A DNA stretch of 64,000 nt from JACCTH01 sp035281645 (GTDB taxonomy: Bacteria; Actinomycetota; Acidimicrobiia; Spongiisociales; ZC4RG35): the NCBI GenBank assembly GCA_035281645.1, contig DATEDN010000081.1:1-64000 (forward strand), given 5' to 3'. Every line of letters starts with the position of its first letter. Positions within the stretch are counted from its first letter, which is position 1. The translations under genes and the position numbers were made by a program. The notes below the pieces were generated by a model. It was not told the origin of the DNA. It was given only the letters and a program-made list of their open reading frames with translations, and did no database searches. Below are positions 42,597 to 51,537 of this stretch, piece by piece.

Positions 42597-44240
42597 ATGC
42601 TGCACCAAGTGCTGGAGGATTTATCTGCTGCCTTGGCCCGCCGGGCATCGTCGGCCCCGACCAGGGAGTCGCGGGAACAGGCAGAAAGGCTCCGCACCCA
42701 CGTCGAAAGCTATCTCTTGCCCAGGGCATCGGATCTGGCGGCCCCGCTCTTCGTGGTCATTCTCGGCTCGACCGGCTCCGGTAAGTCTTCGCTCTTCAAT
42801 GCGCTGGCGCGGCGAGCGGTGAGTCCTTCGGGATTGCTTCGCCCCACCACCCGCCGGCCAGTGGCTCTCGCCCATCCCGAGGACCGCATCGAAATCCACC
42901 CGAACCTTCTCGTCCAAAACGACGGCTCGGCCCCAAAGGGGTTGGTCATTGTCGACTCTCCCGACTTCGACAGCGTTGAGCAACACAACCGCCAACTGGC
43001 GCTCGACCTACTCGAAAAGGCCGATCTGGTCATCTTCGTCACCACCGTTACCCGCTACGCCGATCAGGTGCCTTGGCTGGTGCTTGATCGGGCCCACCAG
43101 CGCGGCGTCCCTCTCCTCATGATCATCAATCGGATGCCGATCGATACCGATGAACAGGCCGAAGTCCTAGCCGACTTCCGGGCCTTGCTAAAGCGTGGTG
43201 GTCTCGACAGCCAGGGGGCATTTGGGGATCTGGTGGTGGTCTCAGTTGCCGAGGGGGCCATCGACCCTGGGCGCGACGCCCTCGCCGTCGAGGCGATTTC
43301 GCCGATCATGGGTGCAATCGAAAAGCTTCGCCAAGACGACACCGCTCGCCGGGCCATTGCCCGCCGCAGCCTTGTCACCGCGCTCGAGAGCCTCCCCAGT
43401 GGCGTCGAGGAAATTGCCGACGACACCGAGAGGGATCAACAAGCAACCATGTCACTTCTCGAGGAAGTAGACGGGGCGTACGAGCGAGGGCTGCGGAGAC
43501 TCCTCGACGAAGTGGAGAGCGGGGACTTCCTCCGCTCGGAGGTGCTCCAGCAATGGCTCGATTTCGTCCGCGCCGGCCCGCTGGCCCGACTTCTGGCCGA
43601 GGGGGTCGGGAAAATCGCCGCCTCCATCCGGAACCTCTTCCGCACTCAACCCCCACCGCCAGCCCCTCCCATTCGAGAGGCCGCATTCTCGGATCTGGTC
43701 GCCTCCGCGCGCAGACATGCCGACGATGCAGCCCGCCGGGTCTCTTCGACCTGGTCCGCCGACCCTCTCGGGGAACGATCCCTGGCCGGTCGGCCCGAGC
43801 TCATGGCCGCCAGCGATGACTTCGACGAGCGGCTGCGCCAGTCGCTCTCCTCCTGGGGTGAAGCCATCGGGAGCGAGATCGCAACCCTGGGCCAGCAGCG
43901 CAAGGCCTGGGCCCAAGCCGCATCGGTGGGGCTCAATGTGCTCGGGACCAGTGCGATGATCGCAGTTTTCGTCCATACCGGGGGGCTAACCGGGACCGAG
44001 GTCGGAATTGGCGCTGCCACCGCCTTCCTCAACCAAAAGCTTCTGGAAGCCATTTTCGGCGAGGCGAATGTGGCTGCCTTCGTCAAACGGGCGCGGGGCC
44101 GGCTCACCGATTTACTGAGCGAGGCTTTTCACCGCGATCGGGCGCGTTTCACTGATGCCGTCGGGCCGGTGGAAAAGGACCTCGCCGCCACGCTTCGGGG
44201 GCTGGCCGGTCAGGCCCGGGCCGGGGCGACGTCGCTTTGA
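42597..44240 (+). CDS. Dynamin-like/YfjP-type GTPase, first of a tandem pair
   Basis: A 547-residue membrane-associated GTPase. G1 is GSTGSGKSSLFNAL, a G2-like Thr is in RPTTRRP, G3 is DSPDFDS (in place of DTPG), and the G4 region reads IINRMPID (N-R-M instead of NKxD), so base specificity may be relaxed. After the GTPase domain come long helices with a hydrophobic hairpin AASVGLNVLGTSAMIAVFVHTGG near residues 440-480, a possible membrane-inserting paddle. The start ATG 42597 is where the family similarity begins; the frame is open upstream on the opposite-strand LOG gene. It overlaps the second GTPase by 4 bp, suggesting a heteromeric pair. Confidence 0.82.
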   Translation: MLHQVLEDLSAALARRASSAPTRESREQAERLRTHVESYLLPRASDLAAPLFVVILGSTGSGKSSLFNALARRAVSPSGLLRPTTRRPVALAHPEDRIEIHPNLLVQNDGSAPKGLVIVDSPDFDSVEQHNRQLALDLLEKADLVIFVTTVTRYADQVPWLVLDRAHQRGVPLLMIINRMPIDTDEQAEVLADFRALLKRGGLDSQGAFGDLVVVSVAEGAIDPGRDALAVEAISPIMGAIEKLRQDDTARRAIARRSLVTALESLPSGVEEIADDTERDQQATMSLLEEVDGAYERGLRRLLDEVESGDFLRSEVLQQWLDFVRAGPLARLLAEGVGKIAASIRNLFRTQPPPPAPPIREAAFSDLVASARRHADDAARRVSSTWSADPLGERSLAGRPELMAASDDFDERLRQSLSSWGEAIGSEIATLGQQRKAWAQAASVGLNVLGTSAMIAVFVHTGGLTGTEVGIGAATAFLNQKLLEAIFGEANVAAFVKRARGRLTDLLSEAFHRDRARFTDAVGPVEKDLAATLRGLAGQARAGATSL

Positions 44241-45817
44241 ACTTGAGGGAGTCCATGGTCGCTCTCGCCGAGGGGATCGAAGCGGCACGAGATCTCGGTC
44301 TCGATACCACCGAGGTCGAGCGAACCGCTGCTCTCATCGAGCAGCGGAGCGGATTTGAGGGCAATACCTATGTCATCGCTCTGGCGGGGGGCACCGGAGT
44401 AGGCAAGTCGTCCCTCCTCAATGCCCTGGCCGAAAGCAACGTGAGCGAAGTGCGCGCCATCCGGCCGACGACGTCGCGTCCTCTCGCCTGGGTGGAAGAG
44501 AACGATCGCGAGGAGATCGAGCCACTTTTGGAATGGGTGGGGGTCGAAGCTGTCGTCGATCATCAGCATCGGGATTTGGCTGACGTGGCGATAATCGATC
44601 TACCCGACGTCGACAGTGTCAATGTCGCTCACCGGGCGACGGTTGATGCGCTGCTTCCTCGAATCGATGCCGTCTATTGGGTCGTCGACGCCGAAAAGTA
44701 CGACGACGAGCGGCTGCACGGTTACTTGCGCCAGCTCTCGGCCCATGGCGATCGCATGGTCTTCCTCTTCAACAAGGCCGATCGATTGGGAGACGACGAC
44801 CAGAGACTTCTCGAGGAGGACTTGGCTCGGCGCCTTTCGATGGACGGAATCGCCCGATCATCGATCCGGATGCTTTCGGCCCGCACCGGACAGGGCGTCG
44901 CAGCTCTTCGGCGCGATCTCGCCGGGGCCGCGGATCGCAAGGCGGCGGTTGCCGCCAAGCTCACCACGGATGCCACCTCCGCTCTGAGAAACCTGGCCAC
45001 CAAGGCGGGGATCAAACCCGAGACGCCACCGCCGCCATTGGTGGACCCAAAAGCGAGGGAACGAGCAAACCAGGGAGCGGTGGCCGGGGCGCTTTCCGTG
45101 GTCGATCCAGCCGGGGTCGGTCGACAGGTGCGAGCGGCGGTACAGAACCAGGCTCGCCGACAGGGTGGGTCATTGTTGGTGCGAATCCTGGCCATGCTCT
45201 CCTCGCTTACCGGGACTCGTCGACGGACGGCTGATCCGGAGGGTTATCTCATGAATTGGCGGCGGCGAGGGTCGCTCGGTCACATCCTCAATCCCATTCG
45301 ACGGGTGGTGACCGATGCCCTGGCCAAACTGCCCGCTGGCGCCCGAGCGCCGGCGATGGCGGCACTTGGAATGGACGACCTCGAGGCGCGTCTTGTCTCC
45401 GCTGTCGACCAGGCGGTGCGTCAGGGCCGGGCAGCAGCCCGCCCTCCCCGTTCGTTTCTCTGGGGCTTCATCGGAGCAATCCAGCTCGCGCTGGGGGCCG
45501 TGCTCCTGTTCGCGATCGCTTGGTATCTGACGATCATCTTCGGGCCTGGTGGCATTGAGGTATCGAGTGTCGAGGTGCCCTACCTGGGGCCGGTGCCAGT
45601 ACCTCTCGTTTTGGTGGTGGCCTCTCTGGTCGCCAGCTTCCTCTTCGGGGCCGTGCTCTCCATCCATGCCGGATGGATCGGCCGACGCCAAGCTCGGCTG
45701 GTGGCCGCCCGGGTCACCGAGGCGGTGGAGAACACGGTTTCCGACACCGCCTTCGCGGCCCTCGATCGCCTCGAACAAGCCCGCCAGCGACTTTTCGCGG
45801 CATTGAGCCGGAGCTAG
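44237..45817 (+). CDS. Dynamin-like/YfjP-type GTPase, second of a tandem pair
   Basis: A 526-residue partner with a canonical GTPase core: G1 GGTGVGKSSLLNAL, G2 Thr in RPTTSRP, G3 DLPDVDS, G4 NKAD, G5-like SARTG. Two C-terminal membrane helices (FIGAIQLALGAVLLFAIAWYLTIIF and VPLVLVVASLVASFLFGAVL, about residues 410-475) anchor it. Start is TTG 44237 (overlapping the previous stop) or ATG 44255, which has GAGGGAG just upstream and could be preferred. The tandem arrangement recalls IniA/IniC, but no direct homology is claimed. It converges with the AAA gene with a 4 bp overlap. Confidence 0.82.
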   Translation: MNLRESMVALAEGIEAARDLGLDTTEVERTAALIEQRSGFEGNTYVIALAGGTGVGKSSLLNALAESNVSEVRAIRPTTSRPLAWVEENDREEIEPLLEWVGVEAVVDHQHRDLADVAIIDLPDVDSVNVAHRATVDALLPRIDAVYWVVDAEKYDDERLHGYLRQLSAHGDRMVFLFNKADRLGDDDQRLLEEDLARRLSMDGIARSSIRMLSARTGQGVAALRRDLAGAADRKAAVAAKLTTDATSALRNLATKAGIKPETPPPPLVDPKARERANQGAVAGALSVVDPAGVGRQVRAAVQNQARRQGGSLLVRILAMLSSLTGTRRRTADPEGYLMNWRRRGSLGHILNPIRRVVTDALAKLPAGARAPAMAALGMDDLEARLVSAVDQAVRQGRAAARPPRSFLWGFIGAIQLALGAVLLFAIAWYLTIIFGPGGIEVSSVEVPYLGPVPVPLVLVVASLVASFLFGAVLSIHAGWIGRRQARLVAARVTEAVENTVSDTAFAALDRLEQARQRLFAALSRS

Positions 45818-46809
45818 GCGGCGAAGGGGGTGGCGGCAGGTCCCTTGCGAACTACCGCGTTCCAGACCGTCTCGTAGTGATCGCGGTCGAAGGAGTCGAC
45901 GTGGGGGAGGACGAACTCCTCCCACGACCGTCGGAGCGGATCCGTATCCGAGTGATAAACGCGAAGGCCGGTGGGGATTCGGTCGAGCACGGACCGCAAT
46001 GAGAGTGGAGACTCGACCCGGGTGGCCGCATCGGGGACAACGAATGAGGCGTTGACTTCGATCGCCAGGCGGGCGATTGCCTCCACGTAGTCATCTCTCA
46101 TTGACGGATAGCGCCGACGGAGCATCGCCTGGATTTGTTCGGCGGCGGGGAAGTCCTTCTCCCAGATGACCCACCGGTCGGCAAAAGCCTTGTTCAAGGT
46201 CTGGGTTCCGGCGTAGTCGCGGATGTCAGTCGGATTCATGGTGCCGAACACCCTCACATCCGGACGCAAGCGCACGGTTTCGCCATTGGGGAGGTCGAGG
46301 GCCCCATAGCGGTCGAGCAACCCATGGAGGGCAAAGAGGGTTTCGGCACCGGCGGCGTTCAGCTCCGAGAGATTGAGGAGAGCCGGGCCTCGCAGCGCCC
46401 GCGTGATGTCGCCGTCTTCCCACCGGCTCTCGGTACCACCTTTGCCGTCGCCATGGAGGCGGGTGGAGCCGATGAGTGTGACGTCGCGGACTTCGCCGGT
46501 GAGCGGGATTCGGTAGTACGGAAGCCCCATATGGGCAGCGAACTGTTCGATGTCGTGGTCTTTGCCCGTTCCCATATGACCCCGCACGGCGAGATGGAGC
46601 GGAGCGAACCCTTCGGGCTCGGATCGGCGGACGGCTTCGATCTGAGCGAAGCGATAGAGCATCCCCAGGTCGACATAGTGCGGGTCGGGCTCGGGGATCT
46701 TCCCCACCCTTTGCTGGTGGTCTTCGAGATTGCGGGGAACCTCGAAGCGATCGAGGGAGATGGGCGGCCCAATACCGGTGGGATCGGAGATCGAGACCTG
46801 CTCAGGCAT
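45814..46809 (-). CDS. MoxR/CbbQ-like AAA ATPase with degenerate Walker motifs
   Basis: A 331-residue AAA protein of the MoxR/NorQ type. Walker A reads GHMGTGKD (residues 77-84): the Ser/Thr after Lys, which binds Mg, is Asp. Walker B reads ALLNLSELN (143-151), with Ser in place of Asp but the following Glu kept. GTMNP (sensor 1) and a C-terminal helical lid are present. So nucleotide hydrolysis may be weak or metal binding unusual. It starts 8 bp inside the end of the vWA gene, so the two are an operon; AAA plus vWA pairs commonly activate or load metal cofactors (NorQ/NorD, CbbQ/CbbO, CobS/CobT). Confidence 0.83.
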   Translation of the reverse strand: MPEQVSISDPTGIGPPISLDRFEVPRNLEDHQQRVGKIPEPDPHYVDLGMLYRFAQIEAVRRSEPEGFAPLHLAVRGHMGTGKDHDIEQFAAHMGLPYYRIPLTGEVRDVTLIGSTRLHGDGKGGTESRWEDGDITRALRGPALLNLSELNAAGAETLFALHGLLDRYGALDLPNGETVRLRPDVRVFGTMNPTDIRDYAGTQTLNKAFADRWVIWEKDFPAAEQIQAMLRRRYPSMRDDYVEAIARLAIEVNASFVVPDAATRVESPLSLRSVLDRIPTGLRVYHSDTDPLRRSWEEFVLPHVDSFDRDHYETVWNAVVRKGPAATPFAA

Positions 46810-48874
46810 TGACTGCCTCCTTCAAATAGGGAACTTCATAACGATTGGGGCGCAGCCACCACGAGTCGATGCCCCAAAGCGCCAGGCCGCGGCGGAGGGC
46901 GCTGCGCGTGCCCTCCACCATCGCCCGGGTGAGCTCCTCGGGGCGGTTGACGATCTCGAATCGGTGATAGGCGCCGGTGGCGGTGTCGTCTCCGATGCCG
47001 ATCCCGAGAACGATCGTCCCCGACCGTTCCACCGCCGAGACGGCGGAGGTGAGTGCTTCCACCGACCCTCGCGTCATCCCGTCGGCGAGGACCACCAGCA
47101 CCCGCACCTGGGCGCCGAGTTTGGCCATCCTCTCGGCGGCGTGGATGAGATTGAACTCGTCGACGTTGGCCGCCCGCTCGAACATCGAAACCGGCGGCGT
47201 CTCGCGGGGATTGCGGCGGGCGGCCAGGGCGGCTTGAGCCGGCTCGGCCGCTGTCCAGAACATCCCGGCCAAAACCGCCTCAGCGTCGCGCCAGCGCCGA
47301 TCAAATGGCTTCACCAGGTAGTGATTGATGGTCGAGGTCAATCGGCTGGCGGCGGTGCCATGGGTTTGGCGGAGGCCGGCGGCAGCCTGGCTGGCAGCCC
47401 GGGTGTAGGTCCATTCGGTGTCGTTGGGACGGGAAGCGAACCCGCGATTGAAGAGGGACACTTCGAAGTCGACCTGGAGTTCGTGACAAAGGCGCGCCAG
47501 CGTCATCGCCCCCAACAAAGCCGCGCTCATACCCCACGGATGCCGGTCCCGTCCCTGGTTGCGCGGCTGCAGCATCGATGCCGAGGCATCCACCAGAAGA
47601 CTCACCGCGTAAGAACGCCGGGTGCGTGACGCCCTCCGTTCGTACATTCGCTGATAGAGACCGGCGCCGATGAAGAGGGCGGCGTGGGGGGAGACGTCGC
47701 CCTGGTCATAGCCCGAGCGCAAGCCCCTTCTTTGATTGGCGGCGAAGAGGGGGTAGAGCTCGCCTGAGACCTGGCGCTGAGCCACTCCCCAGCGGCGAGC
47801 GGCGACCTCGAGGGCGTGCCGGCCGTTTTCGGCAAAGCGGGAAAAAGCGACCGGGGCCGGGGTAACGATCAGTTTTCCCCCCATTCCGGTCGGGAGATAG
47901 ACGGTGGGAGCTTCGCTCACCCGGAGCAGTTGATCGGTGGAGGCGTCTCCCGCCAGCTCCGAGGCGCCCTTCCGATCGGAGAGACCGGCCCGGGCCTCCG
48001 TGGCCCGCTCGACGTCGTGATAGCTCTCGGCGCTCTGAACCGAGGGACTGGGTAGCCGGACCATGTCGGCGCCGTCGGCGGCATCTTCGGCGTCCTGTTT
48101 TTGCTGCATCCGTTGTTGGGCTTGGGTGCCTTCCTCGCGCACAGAATTGAGCAGCCCGTAGTCGCGAGCGATCTCCAATAGTTCGAGTGCGAGCTCAACC
48201 ACGGCCATCGGATCGTCCGCGCTGGCGGCCTTGCGGCATAGGGGATGAGCATGCGAGAGCGCCTGCTGGGCGCGCGAGGTGACTCTTCGTTCGAAGGCCT
48301 CGCGCTCGATGTAGTCGCCGCAATAGAGAAAGCAGCCGAGGGCGAATTGCCCGAGGGGGCCGGCTTTGGAGACGGCAGCGGAGATCGCCGACTGATAAAT
48401 GTCGGTGAGAACCGAGCGAACCCCCGGATAGTTGGCCAACCCCTGAACCTCCTGGCGGGCATCTTCGAGGTTGAAGAAGAGGACCTCGGCCACCGGGCCT
48501 CCCTCTTTCTCAAGGTGATCGAGAAGATCGGTCGTACCGTCGGGAGAATCGGGATGGTCGAAGTTCGAGGAGATCAAGTGCACCACTTCGTGCATTGCTG
48601 ATGCAAGCGCCATCTCGGCGGCCGTAACTGGAGCCTCGCGGTTGGTGGCGGCTTGAAAGAGGCGGGGGTCGCACACGATTTCCTGATCGGAGGCGGCGGC
48701 GTCGGGCCCGAGGATCACGCGCAGCTTGTCGTTTCCCGAGAGTGAGCGGGCAAAGCGGGTGACTGCCGGCGCCACTCTCTGGTACCGGGCCACGACGGCC
48801 TCGATCGCCTTCTCTTCGGGGGAGAGAAGATCGCGCATGAAGGTCGATCGTTGGGTGCTCGGACGGACGCGCAT
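46802..48874 (-). CDS. vWA-domain protein with N-terminal HEXXH motif (CobT/NorD-like)
   Basis: 690 aa, two ends recognisable. At residues 95-99 is HEVVH (AMHEVVHLISS), a zinc-metallopeptidase-type motif, followed by FFNLEDARQEVQGL (about 133-146) whose acidic residues may be the third ligand; CobT-type proteins have a similar ARxE block. At the C-terminus is a von Willebrand A domain with an intact MIDAS DASAS (429-433). A coil-like, Gln/Glu-rich linker is between. It is transcribed before the AAA gene with an 8 bp overlap. By analogy it is the target-binding partner of the AAA ATPase; the metallopeptidase reading is inferred from one motif. Confidence 0.82.
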   Translation of the reverse strand: MRVRPSTQRSTFMRDLLSPEEKAIEAVVARYQRVAPAVTRFARSLSGNDKLRVILGPDAAASDQEIVCDPRLFQAATNREAPVTAAEMALASAMHEVVHLISSNFDHPDSPDGTTDLLDHLEKEGGPVAEVLFFNLEDARQEVQGLANYPGVRSVLTDIYQSAISAAVSKAGPLGQFALGCFLYCGDYIEREAFERRVTSRAQQALSHAHPLCRKAASADDPMAVVELALELLEIARDYGLLNSVREEGTQAQQRMQQKQDAEDAADGADMVRLPSPSVQSAESYHDVERATEARAGLSDRKGASELAGDASTDQLLRVSEAPTVYLPTGMGGKLIVTPAPVAFSRFAENGRHALEVAARRWGVAQRQVSGELYPLFAANQRRGLRSGYDQGDVSPHAALFIGAGLYQRMYERRASRTRRSYAVSLLVDASASMLQPRNQGRDRHPWGMSAALLGAMTLARLCHELQVDFEVSLFNRGFASRPNDTEWTYTRAASQAAAGLRQTHGTAASRLTSTINHYLVKPFDRRWRDAEAVLAGMFWTAAEPAQAALAARRNPRETPPVSMFERAANVDEFNLIHAAERMAKLGAQVRVLVVLADGMTRGSVEALTSAVSAVERSGTIVLGIGIGDDTATGAYHRFEIVNRPEELTRAMVEGTRSALRRGLALWGIDSWWLRPNRYEVPYLKEAVNA

Positions 48875-48947
48875 AAGGGGTCATTGTCTCACCGGCGTCA
48901 AACCACGGGTTCCGGCAATCTCCCGCCCACTCTTACACTCCTCGCCC

Positions 48948-50213
48948 ATGCCCTCGCCAAAGTCCCACTTTGAGCTGACGACCCTCCGAAGCGGCCTCCG
49001 GGTCATCACCGAAACGATGCCTTGGGTGCGTTCGGTGGCGGTGGGTTGCTGGATCGATACCGGAGCACGTGATGAGGAGCGCAATGAAGCGGGAGCCTCT
49101 CATTTTCTGGAACACCTGCTCTTCAAGGGGTCTGATCGGTATTCCGCCCGCATGATCGCCGAGACCTTCGACGCCATCGGAGCCGAGTCCAACGCTTTCA
49201 CCTCGAAAGACAACACCTGTTTCTGGGCGCGGCTATTGGACTCGGACCTCCGAGTCGGTCTCGACCTCCTGGCCGAAATGTTGCAGCGACCAGCCTTTCG
49301 ACCCAACGAAATCGATACTGAGCGCCAGGTCGTGATCGAAGAGATCAACATGAATGACGACGACCCATCTGACGTCGCGTTCGAAGAGTTCACGCAGGCG
49401 CTTTTCGCTGGTCACCCCCTGGAAGGCCCGGTGCTCGGCACTCGGGAGTCGATCCATGCCATGGGCCGCGACGACCTCCACGGTTATTGGCAGCGCCGCT
49501 ACGGAGCCGGGTCGACGGTGGTGGCCATGGCGGGGTCGGTGTCCCACGAGGAGGCGGTGGGCATGGTCGAGGAGCTGTTCGGAGAGTGGCGGGGAAGCTC
49601 GGTGGATCACTCGTTCCGAGCACCGACTCTCGAGCCGGTGGTACGGTCGGTCGGCCGGGAGACCGAGCAGGTCAACTTTGTCATCGGTGGCCTGGCGCTA
49701 GATCGCAAGGACGATCGTCGTTTCTCGTTCGACGTTCTCAATCACATACTCGGGGGAGGCATGTCGTCGCGCCTGTTCCTGAAGATCAGAGAGGAACGGG
49801 GTTTGGCGTACTCGGTCTACTCATTCCGGATGGCGCACGCCGAAACAGGGGGCTGGGGCGTATACGTCGGAACGGTCCCCGATCAAGCGGACACCTGCCT
49901 GCAGCTGATTCAAGACGAGATCGACCTCGTTTTGGTGGAGGGGATCACCGAAGAGGAACTGGAGCGGGCCAAGGGTTCGCTGCGAGGTGGTCTCGCCCTT
50001 TCGATGGAGGATCCCAACAGCCGCATGGTGCGTTTGGGGCGTGACGAGATCAACGGTGGGCCCCATCTCTCGATCGACGAGCGCATTGCCCGCATCGAGG
50101 CGGTAACTCTCGATTCGGTGAAGGAAGTGGCGGAAGCCGTTTATTCCGGCCCCCGCGTGATGGGAGTAGTAGGGCCTCTCGAACCGGGCGAATTCGACCG
50201 CTGGGTCAAGTGA
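48948..50213 (+). CDS. M16 family zinc metallopeptidase (insulinase-like)
   Basis: 421 aa from ATG 48948. The inverted zinc motif HFLEH with downstream Glu (EEINM) and the second domain (R/Y pair in MSSRLFLKIREERGLAYSVYSF) are complete, matching mitochondrial processing peptidase-like bacterial enzymes. The frame is open upstream to 48726 but lies on the vWA gene's opposite strand and is not family sequence. Its stop overlaps the dapB start (GTGA). In many bacteria an M16 peptidase gene sits beside dapB/dapA and RNase J, as here. No signal peptide is visible. Confidence 0.92.
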   Translation: MPSPKSHFELTTLRSGLRVITETMPWVRSVAVGCWIDTGARDEERNEAGASHFLEHLLFKGSDRYSARMIAETFDAIGAESNAFTSKDNTCFWARLLDSDLRVGLDLLAEMLQRPAFRPNEIDTERQVVIEEINMNDDDPSDVAFEEFTQALFAGHPLEGPVLGTRESIHAMGRDDLHGYWQRRYGAGSTVVAMAGSVSHEEAVGMVEELFGEWRGSSVDHSFRAPTLEPVVRSVGRETEQVNFVIGGLALDRKDDRRFSFDVLNHILGGGMSSRLFLKIREERGLAYSVYSFRMAHAETGGWGVYVGTVPDQADTCLQLIQDEIDLVLVEGITEEELERAKGSLRGGLALSMEDPNSRMVRLGRDEINGGPHLSIDERIARIEAVTLDSVKEVAEAVYSGPRVMGVVGPLEPGEFDRWVK

Positions 50214-50938
50214 CCACCGTCGCCGTATCCGGGGCGGCGGGTCGGATGGGGTCGCTGTGCTGCGACGCAGTGGAGTCGACAACGGACCTCGAGCTGATCG
50301 GCCGCTACGCCCCCGGCCACGGGTTCGACGATCCGGGGGTGATGAGGGCTGCGGAAGTAATCGTCGAATTCGGGCCCGCCGGCACGGCCTTAGAGAATGT
50401 CCGGCACTGGCACTCCTTTGGTGGGCACGTGGTGGTGGGGAGCTCGGGGTTCGATCGGGATCAGCTCGGCAGCCTCCGCCAGATCTGGGGAGAAGGGCCA
50501 GGTCAGTGCTTGGTGGTCCCCAACTTTTCGATCGGAGCGGTGCTCATGATGTGGTTGGCGGAGAAGGCCTCGCCATATTTCACGGCGGCGGAGGTGATCG
50601 AGTTGCACCACGATCGCAAGACCGATGCCCCTTCGGGCACCGCCCTCGCCACCGCCGAGCGGATGAAGCCCAACGGTGCCCGGGCGGTGGAGTCAACCGA
50701 ATCGATACCCGGGGCGCGGGGGGCCGAGGTGGGGGGAGTGTGGGTCCATTCCGTGCGGCTTCCGGGGCTTCTGGCACATCAAGACGTCTTGTTTGGCAAC
50801 CCGGGAGAGACGCTCGAGATCCGTCATAACCAGAGCGATCGCTCGGGGTATGTCCCCGGCATCCTGTTGGCGATCAGATCGGTAGGGACAATGTCCGGGC
50901 CGGTGACGGTTGGTCTCGAAGGCTTGCTCGGCCTCTAG
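50210..50938 (+). CDS. dapB: 4-hydroxy-tetrahydrodipicolinate reductase
   Basis: Lysine and diaminopimelate biosynthesis, NAD(P)H-dependent reduction after DapA. 242 aa: VAVSGAAGRMGSL at the N-terminus (Rossmann), VVGSSGFD, PNFSIGAVLMMWL, the catalytic ELHHDRKTDAPSGTAL (His-His and Lys) and a C-terminal VRLPGLLAHQDVLFGNPGETLEIRHNQSDR. Start is GTG 50210 overlapping the M16 stop. Its partner dapA is 2.4 kb downstream; cyclophilin, the inverted-repeat element and a thioredoxin gene lie between. Confidence 0.95.
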   Translation: MTTVAVSGAAGRMGSLCCDAVESTTDLELIGRYAPGHGFDDPGVMRAAEVIVEFGPAGTALENVRHWHSFGGHVVVGSSGFDRDQLGSLRQIWGEGPGQCLVVPNFSIGAVLMMWLAEKASPYFTAAEVIELHHDRKTDAPSGTALATAERMKPNGARAVESTESIPGARGAEVGGVWVHSVRLPGLLAHQDVLFGNPGETLEIRHNQSDRSGYVPGILLAIRSVGTMSGPVTVGLEGLLGL

Positions 50939-51441
50939 CTCTCCTCGACCTGGATCGAGTTGATCACCGCGTCCTGGGTCGGTCGCTCGCCTTTGGTGGG
51001 GAGTGCGGCGATGGCATCGACCGCTTCCATCCCTTTCGTCACCTCGCCAAAGATCGTGTAGGCGTGGGGGAGGCCGACCTTTTCCAGGCAAATGAAGAAC
51101 TGGCTTCCGTTGGTATTGGGACCGGCATTGGCCATGGCAACTACACCGCGCTCGTAGGTGCCGGGTCCCTCGACCTCGTCCCGGAACTTGTAGCCCGGTC
51201 CGCCGCGGCCGGTTCCAGTGGGGTCTCCGCCCTGGATCACGAAGCCGGGGACGACCCGGTGGAAGATGACACCGTCGTAGAAGCCCTCACGGGCGAGGAA
51301 AACGAAGTTGTTGACCGTCTGCGGCGATCGCTCGGGGTTGAGCTCGATCGTTATGGGGCCATGGTTGGTGTCGAGTTGGGCGGTATACCTCTTCGCCAGG
51401 TCGATGCTGAGCTCGGGTGCTGCCTGATATTGCTTGGCCAT
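50935..51441 (-). CDS. Cyclophilin-type peptidyl-prolyl cis-trans isomerase
   Basis: A 168-residue cytosolic cyclophilin with the conserved core: FHRVVPGFVIQGGDPTGTGRGGPGYKF (catalytic Arg in FHRV), GVVAMANAGPNTNGSQFFICL and FGEVTKGMEAVDAIA. No signal peptide. The start ATG (51439-51441) is only 3 bp from the left inverted repeat, and the bases before it hold no ribosome site. It could be leaderless, and the inverted repeat could supply the promoter; a TACCCT -10-like hexamer lies within that repeat on this strand. Overlaps dapB by 4 bp, convergent. Confidence 0.93.
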   Translation of the reverse strand: MAKQYQAAPELSIDLAKRYTAQLDTNHGPITIELNPERSPQTVNNFVFLAREGFYDGVIFHRVVPGFVIQGGDPTGTGRGGPGYKFRDEVEGPGTYERGVVAMANAGPNTNGSQFFICLEKVGLPHAYTIFGEVTKGMEAVDAIAALPTKGERPTQDAVINSIQVEES

Positions 51442-51444
51442 ATT

Positions 51445-51495
51445 GCGACCCAGGGTAGATAGGGACGTACAGCGACCCTATCGACCCACAGAAAG
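51445..51495. repeat. Left 51-bp inverted repeat of the AbiEi-DUF559 element
   Basis: Begins GCGACCCAGGGT and ends CCCACAGAAAG. It matches the reverse complement of 52438-52488 at 42 of 51 positions; seven of the nine differences are in the central loop. Inside it, GATAGGG (51458-51464) pairs with CCCTATC (51476-51482), a hairpin. There is no T-run, so it is not a standard terminator. Confidence 0.92.
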
Positions 51496-51537
51496 AGGTC
51501 TCTAGAAGTCTGAGTCGCGTTATGGCACGTTTGTCCG

